A stretch of 64,000 nt of DNA. It comes from Saprospiraceae bacterium (GTDB lineage: Bacteria > Bacteroidota > Bacteroidia > Chitinophagales > Saprospiraceae). The position numbers and the translations under genes are program-made. Below are positions 17,160 to 26,426 of this stretch, one piece after another. The notes beneath the pieces are model-generated. The model searched no databases and was not told where the DNA came from. It was given only the letters and a program-made list of their open reading frames with translations. The stretch covers positions 2,456,501 through 2,520,500 of the forward strand of contig JADJWV010000002.1 in NCBI GenBank assembly GCA_016716185.1, written 5' to 3'. The first letter of the stretch is position 1. Each line of letters opens with the position of its first letter.

Positions 17160-19556
17160 ATGAATTTAAAATATCTTTTAGTTTGTTTTTGTCTGGTTTC
17201 TCTTCAATTGAGTGCTCAGGATGGCGATTTAAACATGAAAATAGTTGCTCATGTGCCCGCTCCGGAAGGCGGAAGCGGGATTTGGCACTTTGTCGACAAA
17301 AACGGCATTGAATATGCAGCTTTAGGTTCCAGAACAGCCCTGGTTGTTTATAGTCTGGAAGATCCTTCAAAGCCTATTGAAAGATACAGGGCATCCGGAG
17401 TCAATACCACCTGGCGGGAGGTTTTTTCTTATGGAGATTACATCTATGGAGTGACTGATGCAAGTTCAGACGGCCTGATCATCATCAATATGAAAGCAGC
17501 TCCCAATAAAATCAGCCACAAATTTTGGACAACTCAGATTACAGCCAACAATCAGACAGGAGAAATAAGTACCTGCCATACCATTTTCATCGATGAAAAG
17601 GGAATCATGAGCCTGAATGGCTGTGGAGGATGGAGGGGTGTTTTGTTTTTTGATCTAAAGCCTGATCCTGAGAATCCTGTTTTTCTTGGCTCCGAAACCA
17701 AAAGATATTGTCACGATAATTTCGTCAGAAATGATACCATGTATTCCTCCGACATTTATGAAGGACTACTTTCTATCTGGGATGTAAAAGACCCGATGAA
17801 TGTCCGAGAAATGGCAACCATCAATACCCCGTTTTCATTTACGCACAATTCCTGGATTTCAGATGATTCAAAATTTGTGTTTACAACCGATGAAAGAGAA
17901 AATGCATTTGTGGCAGCTTATGACATCAGCGATTTGAGTGATATCAAATTATTAGATCAGTGGAGGCCAAAAGATACAGAAGGCACCGGGGTAATCCCTC
18001 ACAATGTGAGATACCTCAATGGATATTTAATCACGGCTTACTATACGGATGGAGTTAAAATAATCGATGCCCATAAACCAGACAACCTGATTGAAGTGGG
18101 TTCTGTAGATACCTACTTTGGCAATCAAACAGGTTTTCATGGATGCTGGGGATTGAGTCCTTATTTACCTAGCGGTACCATTGTCGCTTCAGATATTGAG
18201 GGCGGTTTATTTGTGATCAAACCGGAGTATGTGAGAGCATGTTATCTCGAAGGAAAAGTTACAGATAGTATTACAAATGAGGTGATATCCAATGTTTCGG
18301 TAATTTTAAAAACTCCACGCAAAAATGAAGAAACAACCAATCTGAAAGGCCAGTATAAAACCGGCTATGCCACAGCCGGACCATACGAAGTTGAATTCAC
18401 ACATCCCGATTATTTGCCATTGCGTGTAGAAGTAATTCTTGAAAATGGAGTCGTCACCATTCGCGATGTGAAGATGGTTAAAAGACAGACTTTGATCCAG
18501 CGGATCATTGTCAAAGAAAAAGGGAGCCTCAAAGAAATCGAAGGAGCTCACGTTGCTATATTCAATCCAAACAGTAAAATGGAATCTGTCACCAATGCGC
18601 TTGGAGAATCCATTGTTCCGGTTTTACAGGACAATCTGGAATATCAGGTAGTTGCTGGCAAATGGGGTTATCTCCATGCCGGAGTTCTGATGGATTCTCA
18701 GAAACCCGTCAGTGATATCGTCATTCTGGTCGAGAAAGGTTATCAGGACGATTTTCTATTTGATCTTGGATGGACAACCAGCACAACCGCAACAACGGGT
18801 GCCTGGATTCGGGCCGAACCTCTGGGCACGATTAGAAACAGCAGGCCGGTTCAGACGGAGCTCGATGTAGAGAATGATTTTGGATTTGAATGCTACGTCA
18901 CGGGAAATGGTTCAGCGGATCCTTCCGGCGACGATGTCGATGAAGGGACGACCATTCTGATCAGCCCCTCTATGGACCTCACTGGTTATCGCGAACCTCT
19001 ACTAAACCTTAACTATTGGTTTGCCAATAGCGGCAACAACAATCCAAACGATAGTTTTAATCTCTATCTCATTTCAAATCACAATTCAACCAGCGATACG
19101 ATCTATTTGCTTTCAACGCAGACCAATGATCCCAGCTGGATTGCCGTTGAAAAATTAAGGATAAAAGACTATACCTTAAACCTGAAAGATCTAAGATTGA
19201 TGGCTGTTGCCGGCGATTACGGAACAGGTCATCTGGTCGAAGCTGCCATCGATGCATTTCTGATGACCGAAGGAAATCCGGTGGCTGATGATCAGGTCCA
19301 CATTCAATTAGATTTTGAAGTCTATCCTAATTTGTTTTCGAGTCAGACTTATTTGAGGTTGATGCAAACAAACGCTGAAAATTTATACTATATCATTTTC
19401 GATAATTCAGCTAAGATTGTTGAAAAAAATAAGATTTCAGGACAAGCCGGATCATTTGCGATTGGAAAATCTTTGGAGCCTGGTATATACTACATACAAA
19501 TACTAAGTAATGATCGCAAAAGCAAGATTGAGAAAATCATTAAGTTCAAAAATTAA
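17160..19556 (+). CDS. Choice-of-anchor B family protein with T9SS sorting domain
   Basis: A 798-residue exported protein. A signal peptide (MNLKYLLVCFCLVSLQLSAQ) is followed by about 340 residues of LVIVP-repeat-like beta-propeller sequence matching the choice-of-anchor B domain (ALGSRTALVVYSLEDPSKP, SSDIYEGLLSIWDVKDP). Then come two carboxypeptidase-regulatory-like domains (YLEGKVTDSITNEVISNVSV and the following unit), a jelly-roll-like region and a C-terminal type A sorting domain (VYPNLFSSQTYLRL to KIEKIIKFKN). The sorting domain directs export through the type IX system to the cell surface. The ligand is unknown. It is monocistronic, with gaps on both sides. Confidence 0.85.
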   Translation: MNLKYLLVCFCLVSLQLSAQDGDLNMKIVAHVPAPEGGSGIWHFVDKNGIEYAALGSRTALVVYSLEDPSKPIERYRASGVNTTWREVFSYGDYIYGVTDASSDGLIIINMKAAPNKISHKFWTTQITANNQTGEISTCHTIFIDEKGIMSLNGCGGWRGVLFFDLKPDPENPVFLGSETKRYCHDNFVRNDTMYSSDIYEGLLSIWDVKDPMNVREMATINTPFSFTHNSWISDDSKFVFTTDERENAFVAAYDISDLSDIKLLDQWRPKDTEGTGVIPHNVRYLNGYLITAYYTDGVKIIDAHKPDNLIEVGSVDTYFGNQTGFHGCWGLSPYLPSGTIVASDIEGGLFVIKPEYVRACYLEGKVTDSITNEVISNVSVILKTPRKNEETTNLKGQYKTGYATAGPYEVEFTHPDYLPLRVEVILENGVVTIRDVKMVKRQTLIQRIIVKEKGSLKEIEGAHVAIFNPNSKMESVTNALGESIVPVLQDNLEYQVVAGKWGYLHAGVLMDSQKPVSDIVILVEKGYQDDFLFDLGWTTSTTATTGAWIRAEPLGTIRNSRPVQTELDVENDFGFECYVTGNGSADPSGDDVDEGTTILISPSMDLTGYREPLLNLNYWFANSGNNNPNDSFNLYLISNHNSTSDTIYLLSTQTNDPSWIAVEKLRIKDYTLNLKDLRLMAVAGDYGTGHLVEAAIDAFLMTEGNPVADDQVHIQLDFEVYPNLFSSQTYLRLMQTNAENLYYIIFDNSAKIVEKNKISGQAGSFAIGKSLEPGIYYIQILSNDRKSKIEKIIKFKN

Positions 19557-19964
19557 AGAATAGCAAGAACGTTCCGACTCTTCTTAAAACTCAATGTGCT
19601 TGATTGAACCTAATGATAAATCATCAGATGATTCCTAATCAGGTAATATAAGATTCTTAGGAATTTTAAAAATGGTCTGGTGATTGAAAATTATTGTCCA
19701 AGCAACTACCGACAGTAAATCATTTTTGGAAATCCAAAAGCTGAACTGATTAGCAATGTGCTCAAGAAAATATGCCGGAAAAAGAACTTCACCTGGGCAC
19801 CATCCACAATACAAAGTTCAACTCATACAATTTTGAATATCTTTCATTGGAAAATGTAAATCCGGAAAATTCCTGAATTTTTATTATTTTGCATAATAAT
19901 CCGGTTTTTTAATGAAAATTCGGGGGTTATAATTTCATTCATAAGCCAATAAAATTCCATTCTT
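19557..19964. other. 408-bp gap without a recognisable gene
   Basis: AT-rich, with no coding pattern on either strand. The last 100 bp probably hold the promoter of the downstream lipoprotein gene (a TATTTTG-like box near 19885). Confidence 0.5.
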
Positions 19965-20534
19965 ATGAAAAATATGATTCGGTTTTCAGTTATGCTATCC
20001 TGTGGATTTGGAATGATTGCATTTGTTTTAAATTCCTGTGATTCCCGTCATGTGCCCCGCACCATTCCTGACAGTACACCCCCAAAAATTTCAGTTCGGC
20101 TTATTGGCGAACATTTCAGCCAAACATACACAATTGAAGGCGTTACTATCGAGCCAACTCCGCCAGAAATTACACCGGATGTGAACCCAGGTAAAACATA
20201 CCGGGCTATCATTACAGCAAGTGATACCGTTGGACTTTTTAATTTAAGGGTTGGACTTCACAGAGAATTTTTTGAAATTACCGATGCTACTGCTGCTGCC
20301 GGCGTTTTATCCAGTTTGGTGATAGGAAATGACAATGTCTTGGATGTAACCTTACCAATCAGTCCAGCCAAAACCAGCACTATTTTGACATTCACCATTA
20401 AGGCCAAACCAATGACTCCCGGTACCCTGGCTCCTTTTTTAGGCATGAATGTAATTGCCACAGATTTCGGTGAAGCCGGTAGAAGTTCAAATGTTTCAGG
20501 ATATACGATTCCAATTGCATATTTTGCAGAATAA
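19965..20534 (+). CDS. Hypothetical lipoprotein
   Basis: A 189-residue predicted lipoprotein of unknown function. The N-terminal signal MKNMIRFSVMLSCGFGMIAFVLNSC ends in a lipobox-like LNSC. The mature chain is rich in Thr, Pro and beta-strand patterns (TYRAIITASDTVGLFNLRVGL, STILTFTIKAKP) and looks like one immunoglobulin-like sandwich, as in surface or periplasmic lipoproteins of this phylum. No catalytic motif is visible. It stands alone between two non-coding gaps. Confidence 0.65.
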   Translation: MKNMIRFSVMLSCGFGMIAFVLNSCDSRHVPRTIPDSTPPKISVRLIGEHFSQTYTIEGVTIEPTPPEITPDVNPGKTYRAIITASDTVGLFNLRVGLHREFFEITDATAAAGVLSSLVIGNDNVLDVTLPISPAKTSTILTFTIKAKPMTPGTLAPFLGMNVIATDFGEAGRSSNVSGYTIPIAYFAE

Positions 20535-20764
20535 ATGATTAGAAAAGGTCAACATTTTATTTCGATAATGGACCGAACATGCTTTACTTTGTTTCTATTC
20601 ATGGTTAGTTGAAACGATGTGGATTTGGGTTTGGATTTAAATCAGATCAATATTGGCAGCGATTGTAATTAAAGCCGATTAAAAACTGGGTTTTGCAAGA
20701 ACCAATCTCCAATCAGAACGATCTTCTAATTTATTTTTGAAACAAAATGAGATTCGCTTAGATA

Positions 20765-21379
20765 TTGACTTTTGTCGTTTTTTTTGCGATTTATAAAATC
20801 GAAATTCCATTGGATTTTAATTTTAAAATAAACTCCTGTCTCCCGGTATCTAAAAAATTTCGCGAATCGGGCATACATTACTTTTCGGATGCTTGCGAAT
20901 TTGTCAAAAACATCCCCTATGGTCGCAACAAGAATAAATTTGAATTCCTTTCTGTTTTTACAGAGAATTCCGGAACCTGCAGTACAAAGCATGCCTTGCT
21001 TAAACAACTATCCACAGAAAATGGAGAAGATGCAGTAAAACTCATTCTGGGAGTTTATAAAATGTCAAAAGAAAACACCGGTGAGGTGGGAAAGGTGCTG
21101 ATGGAGTTTAAACTCAATTATATCCCGGAAGCTCATAATTATTTGAAGATAGGAGGAAATATTGTGGACTGCACAAATCCTTATTTCTCCACCCAAAACT
21201 ATGCGGAAGATATTTTGTTAGAAATTGAAATTGAACCTTATCAAATTACAGAATTTAAAGTTAACTTTCATAAAAATTTTCTCAAACAATGGCTTTTAAC
21301 CACTCCGGATATTCCTTATAATCCGGAAGAATTATGGATCATCAGGGAAAAGTGTATTTTGAGTTTAGCTTCAACGTAA
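20765..21379 (+). CDS. Transglutaminase-like hypothetical protein
   Basis: A 204-residue protein I do not recognise by family name. It carries a possible papain/transglutaminase-type triad: Cys72 in NSGTCSTKHALL, His124 in PEAHNYLKIG and Asp135 in NIVDCTNPYF. The spacing and context (GTCS-KHALL, then a His-containing strand, then VD) resemble transglutaminase-like cysteine proteases. The start is uncertain: an in-frame TAG lies just upstream and the first usable codon is TTG at 20765. The first residues are hydrophobic but not a clean signal peptide. It lies 79 bp before aroE on the same strand. Confidence 0.6.
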   Translation: MTFVVFFAIYKIEIPLDFNFKINSCLPVSKKFRESGIHYFSDACEFVKNIPYGRNKNKFEFLSVFTENSGTCSTKHALLKQLSTENGEDAVKLILGVYKMSKENTGEVGKVLMEFKLNYIPEAHNYLKIGGNIVDCTNPYFSTQNYAEDILLEIEIEPYQITEFKVNFHKNFLKQWLLTTPDIPYNPEELWIIREKCILSLAST

Positions 21380-21458
21380 GTGCTTTGGTTTCACTTGAGG
21401 CAACATTTTTACAGATTAAAAAATATTTTAAATACAAGTAGTTTAAGAATAAGACCCA

Positions 21459-22187
21459 TTGGCACATTTTGGTTTGATCGGTAAATCATTGAAACACTCT
21501 TTTTCGAAAACCTATTTTGAATCAAAGTGGGCAAGAGAAAATATCTTCGGTCATGAATATACCCTATATGAACTTGAAAATGAATCCGCCTTGGATGATT
21601 TTCTAAAACGAGAACAAAATCTTCACGGACTGAATGTTACGATCCCTTATAAAACCAGCATCATTAAATACATCCATGAACTCACTGAAACCGGTATGGA
21701 CATCCAGGCAGTGAATTGCCTTCGTAAAATGGATGGGGCCTGGATTGGACACAACACTGATGCCGATGCATTTTTACTAAGTTTAGAAAATTTCTTACCA
21801 TCTGAATTTCCCCACAAAGCTTTGGTTTTGGGCAGTGGTGGGGCTTCTCAAGCCGTTAGACATGCACTAAAAATCAAGGGAATTGGATTTCAGGTAGTCT
21901 CTTCCTCAGGCAAGGGATTGAGTTATGAACACCTGCGGTTAAATTGGGATCCAGCCTGGAAACTCATTATCAATACCAGCCCATTGGGCATGTTTCCCGA
22001 TGTCGATGCATGTCCTGATCTCCCTTACGACCGGTTTGACGAAAGTTTCTACCTCATGGATTTGGTCTATAATCCTGAAAAAACCCTATTTTTGACTCTG
22101 GGAGCAGAAAGAGCTTGCCATATTAAGAACGGCCTGGAAATGCTGCACCTGCAAGCGGAATTATCCTGGTTATTCTGGAACCAATAA
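21459..22187 (+). CDS. aroE: Shikimate dehydrogenase
   Basis: A 242-residue AroE enzyme, NADP-dependent reduction of 3-dehydroshikimate in aromatic amino-acid synthesis. Motifs: FGLIGKSLKHSFSKTYF (shikimate-binding SxS), LHGLNVTIPYKTSI with the catalytic Lys, AVNCLRK, HNTDADAF with the catalytic Asp, ALVLGSGGASQAVRHAL (dinucleotide-binding) and INTSPLGMFP. The start codon is TTG at 21459, because the conserved FGLIG lies only three residues in and there is no ATG upstream in frame. The length is short but normal for Bacteroidota. Proline dehydrogenase follows 7 bp later. Confidence 0.92.
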   Translation: MAHFGLIGKSLKHSFSKTYFESKWARENIFGHEYTLYELENESALDDFLKREQNLHGLNVTIPYKTSIIKYIHELTETGMDIQAVNCLRKMDGAWIGHNTDADAFLLSLENFLPSEFPHKALVLGSGGASQAVRHALKIKGIGFQVVSSSGKGLSYEHLRLNWDPAWKLIINTSPLGMFPDVDACPDLPYDRFDESFYLMDLVYNPEKTLFLTLGAERACHIKNGLEMLHLQAELSWLFWNQ

Positions 22188-22194
22188 ATCAACT

Positions 22195-23391
22195 ATGGAA
22201 GAAACTGACGAGCCTCATTTGGACTTTAGCAATACGGAGATAGCCTTTTCCCATAAGTCAGACAGAGAACTCCGCAAGACCTACTGGCTGTTTAAATTTA
22301 TGAACAAACCCAAAGTGGTCAGCGTTGGAAATTTTTTGGGCAACCTTGCTGCAAAATTTCCCTTTCATCTTTTTGACCCGCTTATTCGAGAAACTATTTT
22401 CTATCAGTTTTGTGGAGGAACCAGCTTATTGGAATGTCAAAAAGTGGTCGATAAACTCCATTTCAAAAATGCGCTCACTATTCTCGATTTTGGTGTCGAA
22501 GCCAAAGAAACGGAAGACGATTTCAACAAGACGCTCGAAGAAAATCTACGCGCCATTGAATTCGCAGCATCGAATCCCAATGTACCTGGAATCAGTACCA
22601 AACTTACCGGTTACATACCTTTCTCTGTGCTGGAAAAATTGCATTCGGGTGATCCTTTAAATGCCCACGATCAAATTGCCTGGGAACGACTCGAGGAGCG
22701 ATTTGTAGAGCTTTGCAACAAAGCACTTGAACATGGAGTTTCTCTTTTCATAGATGCAGAAGAATCCTGGATACAAAATCCAATTGACCAGTTGGTAGAT
22801 AAATATATGGTCCTTTACAATAAAGAAAAGCCGATTATATATAATACTTTCCAGATGTACAGGAAGGGTAAGCTCGATTATTTGAAAGCAAGTTTTGAAG
22901 ATGCTCGTTCTAAAAATTATATCCTGGGAGCTAAAATTGTGAGAGGTGCCTATATGGAAAAAGAAAGGCATCGTGCAAAGGAATTGGGCTATGAAGATCC
23001 AATCATGCCAAACAAAGAACAAACTGATATACAATACGATGATTCTATAAGATTTTGCATAGATCATCACGAACAAATCAGTTTGTGCAACAGCAGCCAT
23101 AATAAAAAGAGTACATTACTCCAAACTGAACTGATGACGCAAAGGAACATCGCAAAGGATCACCCTTTTCTCAACTTTTGTCAATTGCTGGGGATGAGCG
23201 ATAACCTGACTTTTAATCTTGCTTCCCAGGGTTATTGCGTTGCTAAATATGTCCCCTATGGTCCGGTAAAGGAAATTATTCCTTATCTGACACGCAGAGC
23301 TAAGGAAAACACCAGTATCACCGGCGATATGAGCAGGGAATTAGGCTTGTTGCACACCGAAATGCTCAGACGTGGATTATTGAATAATTGA
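22195..23391 (+). CDS. putA: Proline dehydrogenase
   Basis: A 398-residue monofunctional proline dehydrogenase (PRODH), a flavoenzyme oxidising proline to pyrroline-5-carboxylate and passing electrons to the quinone pool. Visible features of the beta/alpha barrel are SLFIDAEESW, IIYNTFQMYRKG, AKIVRGAYMEKERHRA, LCNSSHNKKS and the C-terminal YVPYGPVKEIIPYLTRRAKEN with the Arg pair that binds the substrate carboxylate. It lacks the P5C dehydrogenase and DNA-binding parts of long PutA. It starts 7 bp after aroE, so both are co-transcribed even though the pathways are unrelated. Confidence 0.9.
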   Translation: MEETDEPHLDFSNTEIAFSHKSDRELRKTYWLFKFMNKPKVVSVGNFLGNLAAKFPFHLFDPLIRETIFYQFCGGTSLLECQKVVDKLHFKNALTILDFGVEAKETEDDFNKTLEENLRAIEFAASNPNVPGISTKLTGYIPFSVLEKLHSGDPLNAHDQIAWERLEERFVELCNKALEHGVSLFIDAEESWIQNPIDQLVDKYMVLYNKEKPIIYNTFQMYRKGKLDYLKASFEDARSKNYILGAKIVRGAYMEKERHRAKELGYEDPIMPNKEQTDIQYDDSIRFCIDHHEQISLCNSSHNKKSTLLQTELMTQRNIAKDHPFLNFCQLLGMSDNLTFNLASQGYCVAKYVPYGPVKEIIPYLTRRAKENTSITGDMSRELGLLHTEMLRRGLLNN

Positions 23392-23392
23392 T

Positions 23393-23400
23393 TAAATTTG
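23393..23400 (+). promoter_or_regulatory. Putative -7 box for the outer-membrane barrel gene
   Basis: TAAATTTG matches TAnnTTTG and lies 56 bp before the ATG at 23457, immediately after the proline dehydrogenase stop. Confidence 0.4.
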
Positions 23401-23456
23401 CCCTGGCCTTATCTTTTTGAAAAACTTATTATTGTAAATCAACTGAATCTTTCCTT

Positions 23457-24188
23457 ATGAAAAAACTCGGATTATTTGTTTGTCTGTTATTCGTTTGTTC
23501 CATTTCCAATGCTCAAAAAGTATATGCCTGGTGGGATGCCGGAGTAAAGCTCGGTTATGGCCTTACCGGTTTTCTGAATTCCAATATACTCGACGACAGT
23601 AAATACGATTATAAATTGAGCACAGGATATTCATTAGGGGGCAAATTTGGGATGTTCTTTGGTTTGTATAATGGATTTACCATTGAAGCAAATCTTGCCT
23701 CTTACAACCAGGAATTTGAATATTCCAGAAATAACACCCAACTCATTCATGAAATCAACTGGAAAAACCTGGATCTGGCCCTTTTATATCGCAACCAAAG
23801 AAATGGTGTGTATGTGGAGTTAGGCCCCATGCTATCGCTTATAAACAAAGTAAACCAGTATGATCCTGCCGATCCGGAAAAAACAGATGTTAAAAAATAC
23901 TACGAAAAAAATTATATCTCTGGTGTGTTTGGAGTCGGTGGATATATCTTCAACTACGAGAACTTCACAACGATGCTAGGCATTAGACTGGGATATGGCT
24001 TCACAGATATGGTCAATGATGAAGGCAAAGCAGCCGGATTCCCCAATCCTTCATCAGCAAGTCAACCCTATGCTTCAGAAAAAAGCACCAATGCTGCATT
24101 TGTCCAGTTAAATCTCGAATTCAATTTTGCTCTGGGATACTATGGAAGATCTTCCTGTAGCAAGCGAGCTTCCTTGTTCAAAATGTAA
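23457..24188 (+). CDS. Outer-membrane beta-barrel protein
   Basis: A 243-residue protein with a clear signal peptide (MKKLGLFVCLLFVCSISNAQ) and a mature chain of alternating polar/hydrophobic strands with frequent aromatic ends (GVKLGYGLTGFL, GGKFGMFFGLYNGFTIEANLASY, NGVYVELGPMLSLI, TTMLGIRLGYGFTDM). This is the pattern of 8-stranded PorT/OmpA-like barrels in Bacteroidota. The C-terminus (FVQLNLEFNFALGYYGRSSCSKRASLFKM) extends a little past the last strand. Cargo or function are unknown. The gene appears monocistronic. Confidence 0.75.
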   Translation: MKKLGLFVCLLFVCSISNAQKVYAWWDAGVKLGYGLTGFLNSNILDDSKYDYKLSTGYSLGGKFGMFFGLYNGFTIEANLASYNQEFEYSRNNTQLIHEINWKNLDLALLYRNQRNGVYVELGPMLSLINKVNQYDPADPEKTDVKKYYEKNYISGVFGVGGYIFNYENFTTMLGIRLGYGFTDMVNDEGKAAGFPNPSSASQPYASEKSTNAAFVQLNLEFNFALGYYGRSSCSKRASLFKM

Positions 24189-24592
24189 ACAAGCTTCGCA
24201 AGTTTTCCGGATTATAGCAAAATGGAAAATAAAGATCCTGTCAGGTTTTTATAAAAACTCTGATTGGCAATTGATGCTGAAAGCCCTACTGGAATTCCCG
24301 GCGAACCCAGTGCCTACTCAGTGATCTCTGCGGTTCAATTCGCGACATTTACTTTTTTTGTATTTCCCGAAATCTCCAACCCTATTTTTTGGTTGAAGTT
24401 TCCTCATTTTTTTTTAACCGAGGAGCTCGCGAAGGAGGCGCGGAGACCTCAGGGAATATCCGTTTCCCCAAAATCCTTTTTTGCCCATTGACAGTAAAAT
24501 TATCAATAAATGAAGCTGGGCTCCAGCAGACTTGGTTACCCAGATTGTATGCATGGTGAACTGATGAACCCAGAAACTCCGGTTTTTCAGTC
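24189..24592. other. 404-bp gap without a recognisable gene
   Basis: Some frames are open by chance but none has protein-like composition. It lies between convergent genes and holds no strong hairpin that I can see. Confidence 0.5.
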
Positions 24593-25015
24593 TCAGGCAA
24601 CCAACCTGGCCCAAATCAGAGCCCCGGTTATGCAGCCGCAACAGATAATTGGGGGCCAAAAGGTTAAACAAGCCATGATTACGAACATCGAGCCAAAAAT
24701 GATGAGGTAAATATGAAGGACTCCTTTAAAAATAGCGGTATCGATCTGGTTTTTCATCAGGAACCAAAGCAGAAATCCTCCAAATAAACAAATCAAAGTG
24801 AAGCAGGAACTCAAGGCAGTAAATATTTCAGAATACGTTCTGAAGATCCCGCCTCCAAGATCCATCTGATAAGTGCTTGTGATTTCAATAAGTTGTTTTT
24901 CCTGGTCGTTTTGGGGTTGTGGTTTGCTCACAAAGCTCAGGGAATGAAAAACAGCGGTCAGGATCAGAAAAAAAACTGCTGCTCTCAAAGCCAGTTTAAA
25001 ATTTTTGGAAATCAT
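24593..25015 (-). CDS. Small four-helix membrane protein
   Basis: A 140-residue hydrophobic protein with four likely membrane segments: ALRAAVFFLILTAVFHSLSF near the N-terminus, ALSSCFTLICLFGGFLLWFL, LHIYLIIFGSMFVIMACLTF and PPIICCGCITGALIW. Function is not recognised. The ATG at 25015 is chosen because the first membrane helix follows directly; an upstream ATG at 25084 would add 23 residues with no membrane character. It is isolated, on the same strand as pgk but about 200 bp downstream of it. Confidence 0.6.
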   Translation of the reverse strand: MISKNFKLALRAAVFFLILTAVFHSLSFVSKPQPQNDQEKQLIEITSTYQMDLGGGIFRTYSEIFTALSSCFTLICLFGGFLLWFLMKNQIDTAIFKGVLHIYLIIFGSMFVIMACLTFWPPIICCGCITGALIWARLVA

Positions 25016-25212
25016 GGTGGTGTTGTTAGTTTGTTTCCAAAGATAACAAAGAAATTGGTTTCTAAGCGGTCCTGAAATTCTCAATTAAAATTTCAAGCAA
25101 AATATTGAATCAACTTTGTCTTGAGCTTATCAAAAGATACAGAACAAAATGCCAATCCATATTACGAGCATTCATGCATGATCCCCTGTATTGAAAAATT
25201 TCCTAACGATCG

Positions 25213-26415
25213 TTAGTTGTTCATGGCATCAATTCCCGGAAGCACTTTCCCTTCGAGCATTTCCAACATTGCTCCACCCCCGGTAGATACAAAGCTGACC
25301 TGGTCCGCTAACTTAAATTTTTTTACCGCCGACACAGAGTCTCCACCACCTACCAGCGAGTAAGCGCCATTGGTACTTGCTTCAGCGATAGCCAGAGCGA
25401 TCTCCCGGGTCCCTGTTTCGAATGCAGGTTTTTCAAATACGCCCATGGGTCCGTTCCAGATAAGCGTCTTCGAATTTAATATCTCATCCCTGTAGCGTTC
25501 GATGGTTTGGGGTCCTATATCGAGTCCCATTTGGTTTTCCGGCACGTTTTGGTCTGTACATAACATTGCCGGGCCCTGATCATCAAAACTGTGGGCTGCG
25601 AGGTGATCTACCGGAAGCAACAACTTCACATTTTTAGCCCGGGCTTTTTGAATCAGGTCGAGAGCCAATTCAAGTTTATCTGTTTCACAAAGTGAATGGC
25701 CAATTTCGTAGCCTTGTGCTTTTAATAAAGTATATGCCATTCCGCCTCCAATTAAAATAGCATCGCAGAATTCCATAAGATTGGATATAAGCAAGATCTT
25801 ATCTGAAACTTTAGCACCACCCAAAATTGCGGTACATGGCTTTACCGGATTCTCGAGCACTCTTTTGCCATTTTCCACCTCGCGCTGCATGAGAAATCCA
25901 AATGCTTTGTGGTTTTTATCGAAATAGCGGGCTATGGTTGCGGTACTTGCATGTTCCCTATGGGCAGCTCCAAAAGCATCGTTGATGTAAAACTCGCCCA
26001 GAGCTGCAAGCTGTTGAGCAAACTCCGCCTGTCCTTTTTCTTCTTGTTTATTAAATCGCGTGTTCTCGAGCAGGAGAATTTCTCCGGTTTCCAATGCATT
26101 CCTTTTATCAATGCTGTCGGGTCCGCCACAATCGGTGGAAAACAAGACCCTGACATTGAGCATTTCTTCCAGTTTTTTTGAAATAGGCTTCAACGAAAAT
26201 TTTGCAAAGTTGATTTGACCATCTGGCAGTAATTCTTTTAAAGGCCTTCCCAGATGAGACATGATGATCACCCTGGCTCTTTGATCGATTAAATATTTTA
26301 TCGTATCCAGTGACTTTGCAATTCTTGTATCATCCTGAATAATCCCTTCTTTTATGGGTACATTAAAGTCTACCCGCAGCAAAACATATTTGCCAGACAA
26401 TTCCAAATTCTTCAC
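25213..26415 (-). CDS. pgk: Phosphoglycerate kinase
   Basis: A 400-residue cytosolic enzyme converting 1,3-bisphosphoglycerate and ADP to 3-phosphoglycerate and ATP. Motifs: LLRVDFNVPIKEG with the substrate-binding Asp-Asn, MSHLGRP, LLENTRFNKQEE, NDAFGAAHREHAS, AILGGAKVSDKILLI, and the C-terminal SLVGGGDSVSAVKKF nucleotide loop followed by FVSTGGGAMLEMLEG. The length is typical. It is encoded 11 bp downstream of gapA on the same strand, forming the usual glycolytic pair. Confidence 0.96.
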   Translation of the reverse strand: MKNLELSGKYVLLRVDFNVPIKEGIIQDDTRIAKSLDTIKYLIDQRARVIIMSHLGRPLKELLPDGQINFAKFSLKPISKKLEEMLNVRVLFSTDCGGPDSIDKRNALETGEILLLENTRFNKQEEKGQAEFAQQLAALGEFYINDAFGAAHREHASTATIARYFDKNHKAFGFLMQREVENGKRVLENPVKPCTAILGGAKVSDKILLISNLMEFCDAILIGGGMAYTLLKAQGYEIGHSLCETDKLELALDLIQKARAKNVKLLLPVDHLAAHSFDDQGPAMLCTDQNVPENQMGLDIGPQTIERYRDEILNSKTLIWNGPMGVFEKPAFETGTREIALAIAEASTNGAYSLVGGGDSVSAVKKFKLADQVSFVSTGGGAMLEMLEGKVLPGIDAMNN

Positions 26416-26426
26416 TTCAACTTCAA

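Noticed and set aside
22657..23100. Minus-strand 147-residue frame inside proline dehydrogenase.
   Set aside because: Antisense shadow of a well-supported gene.
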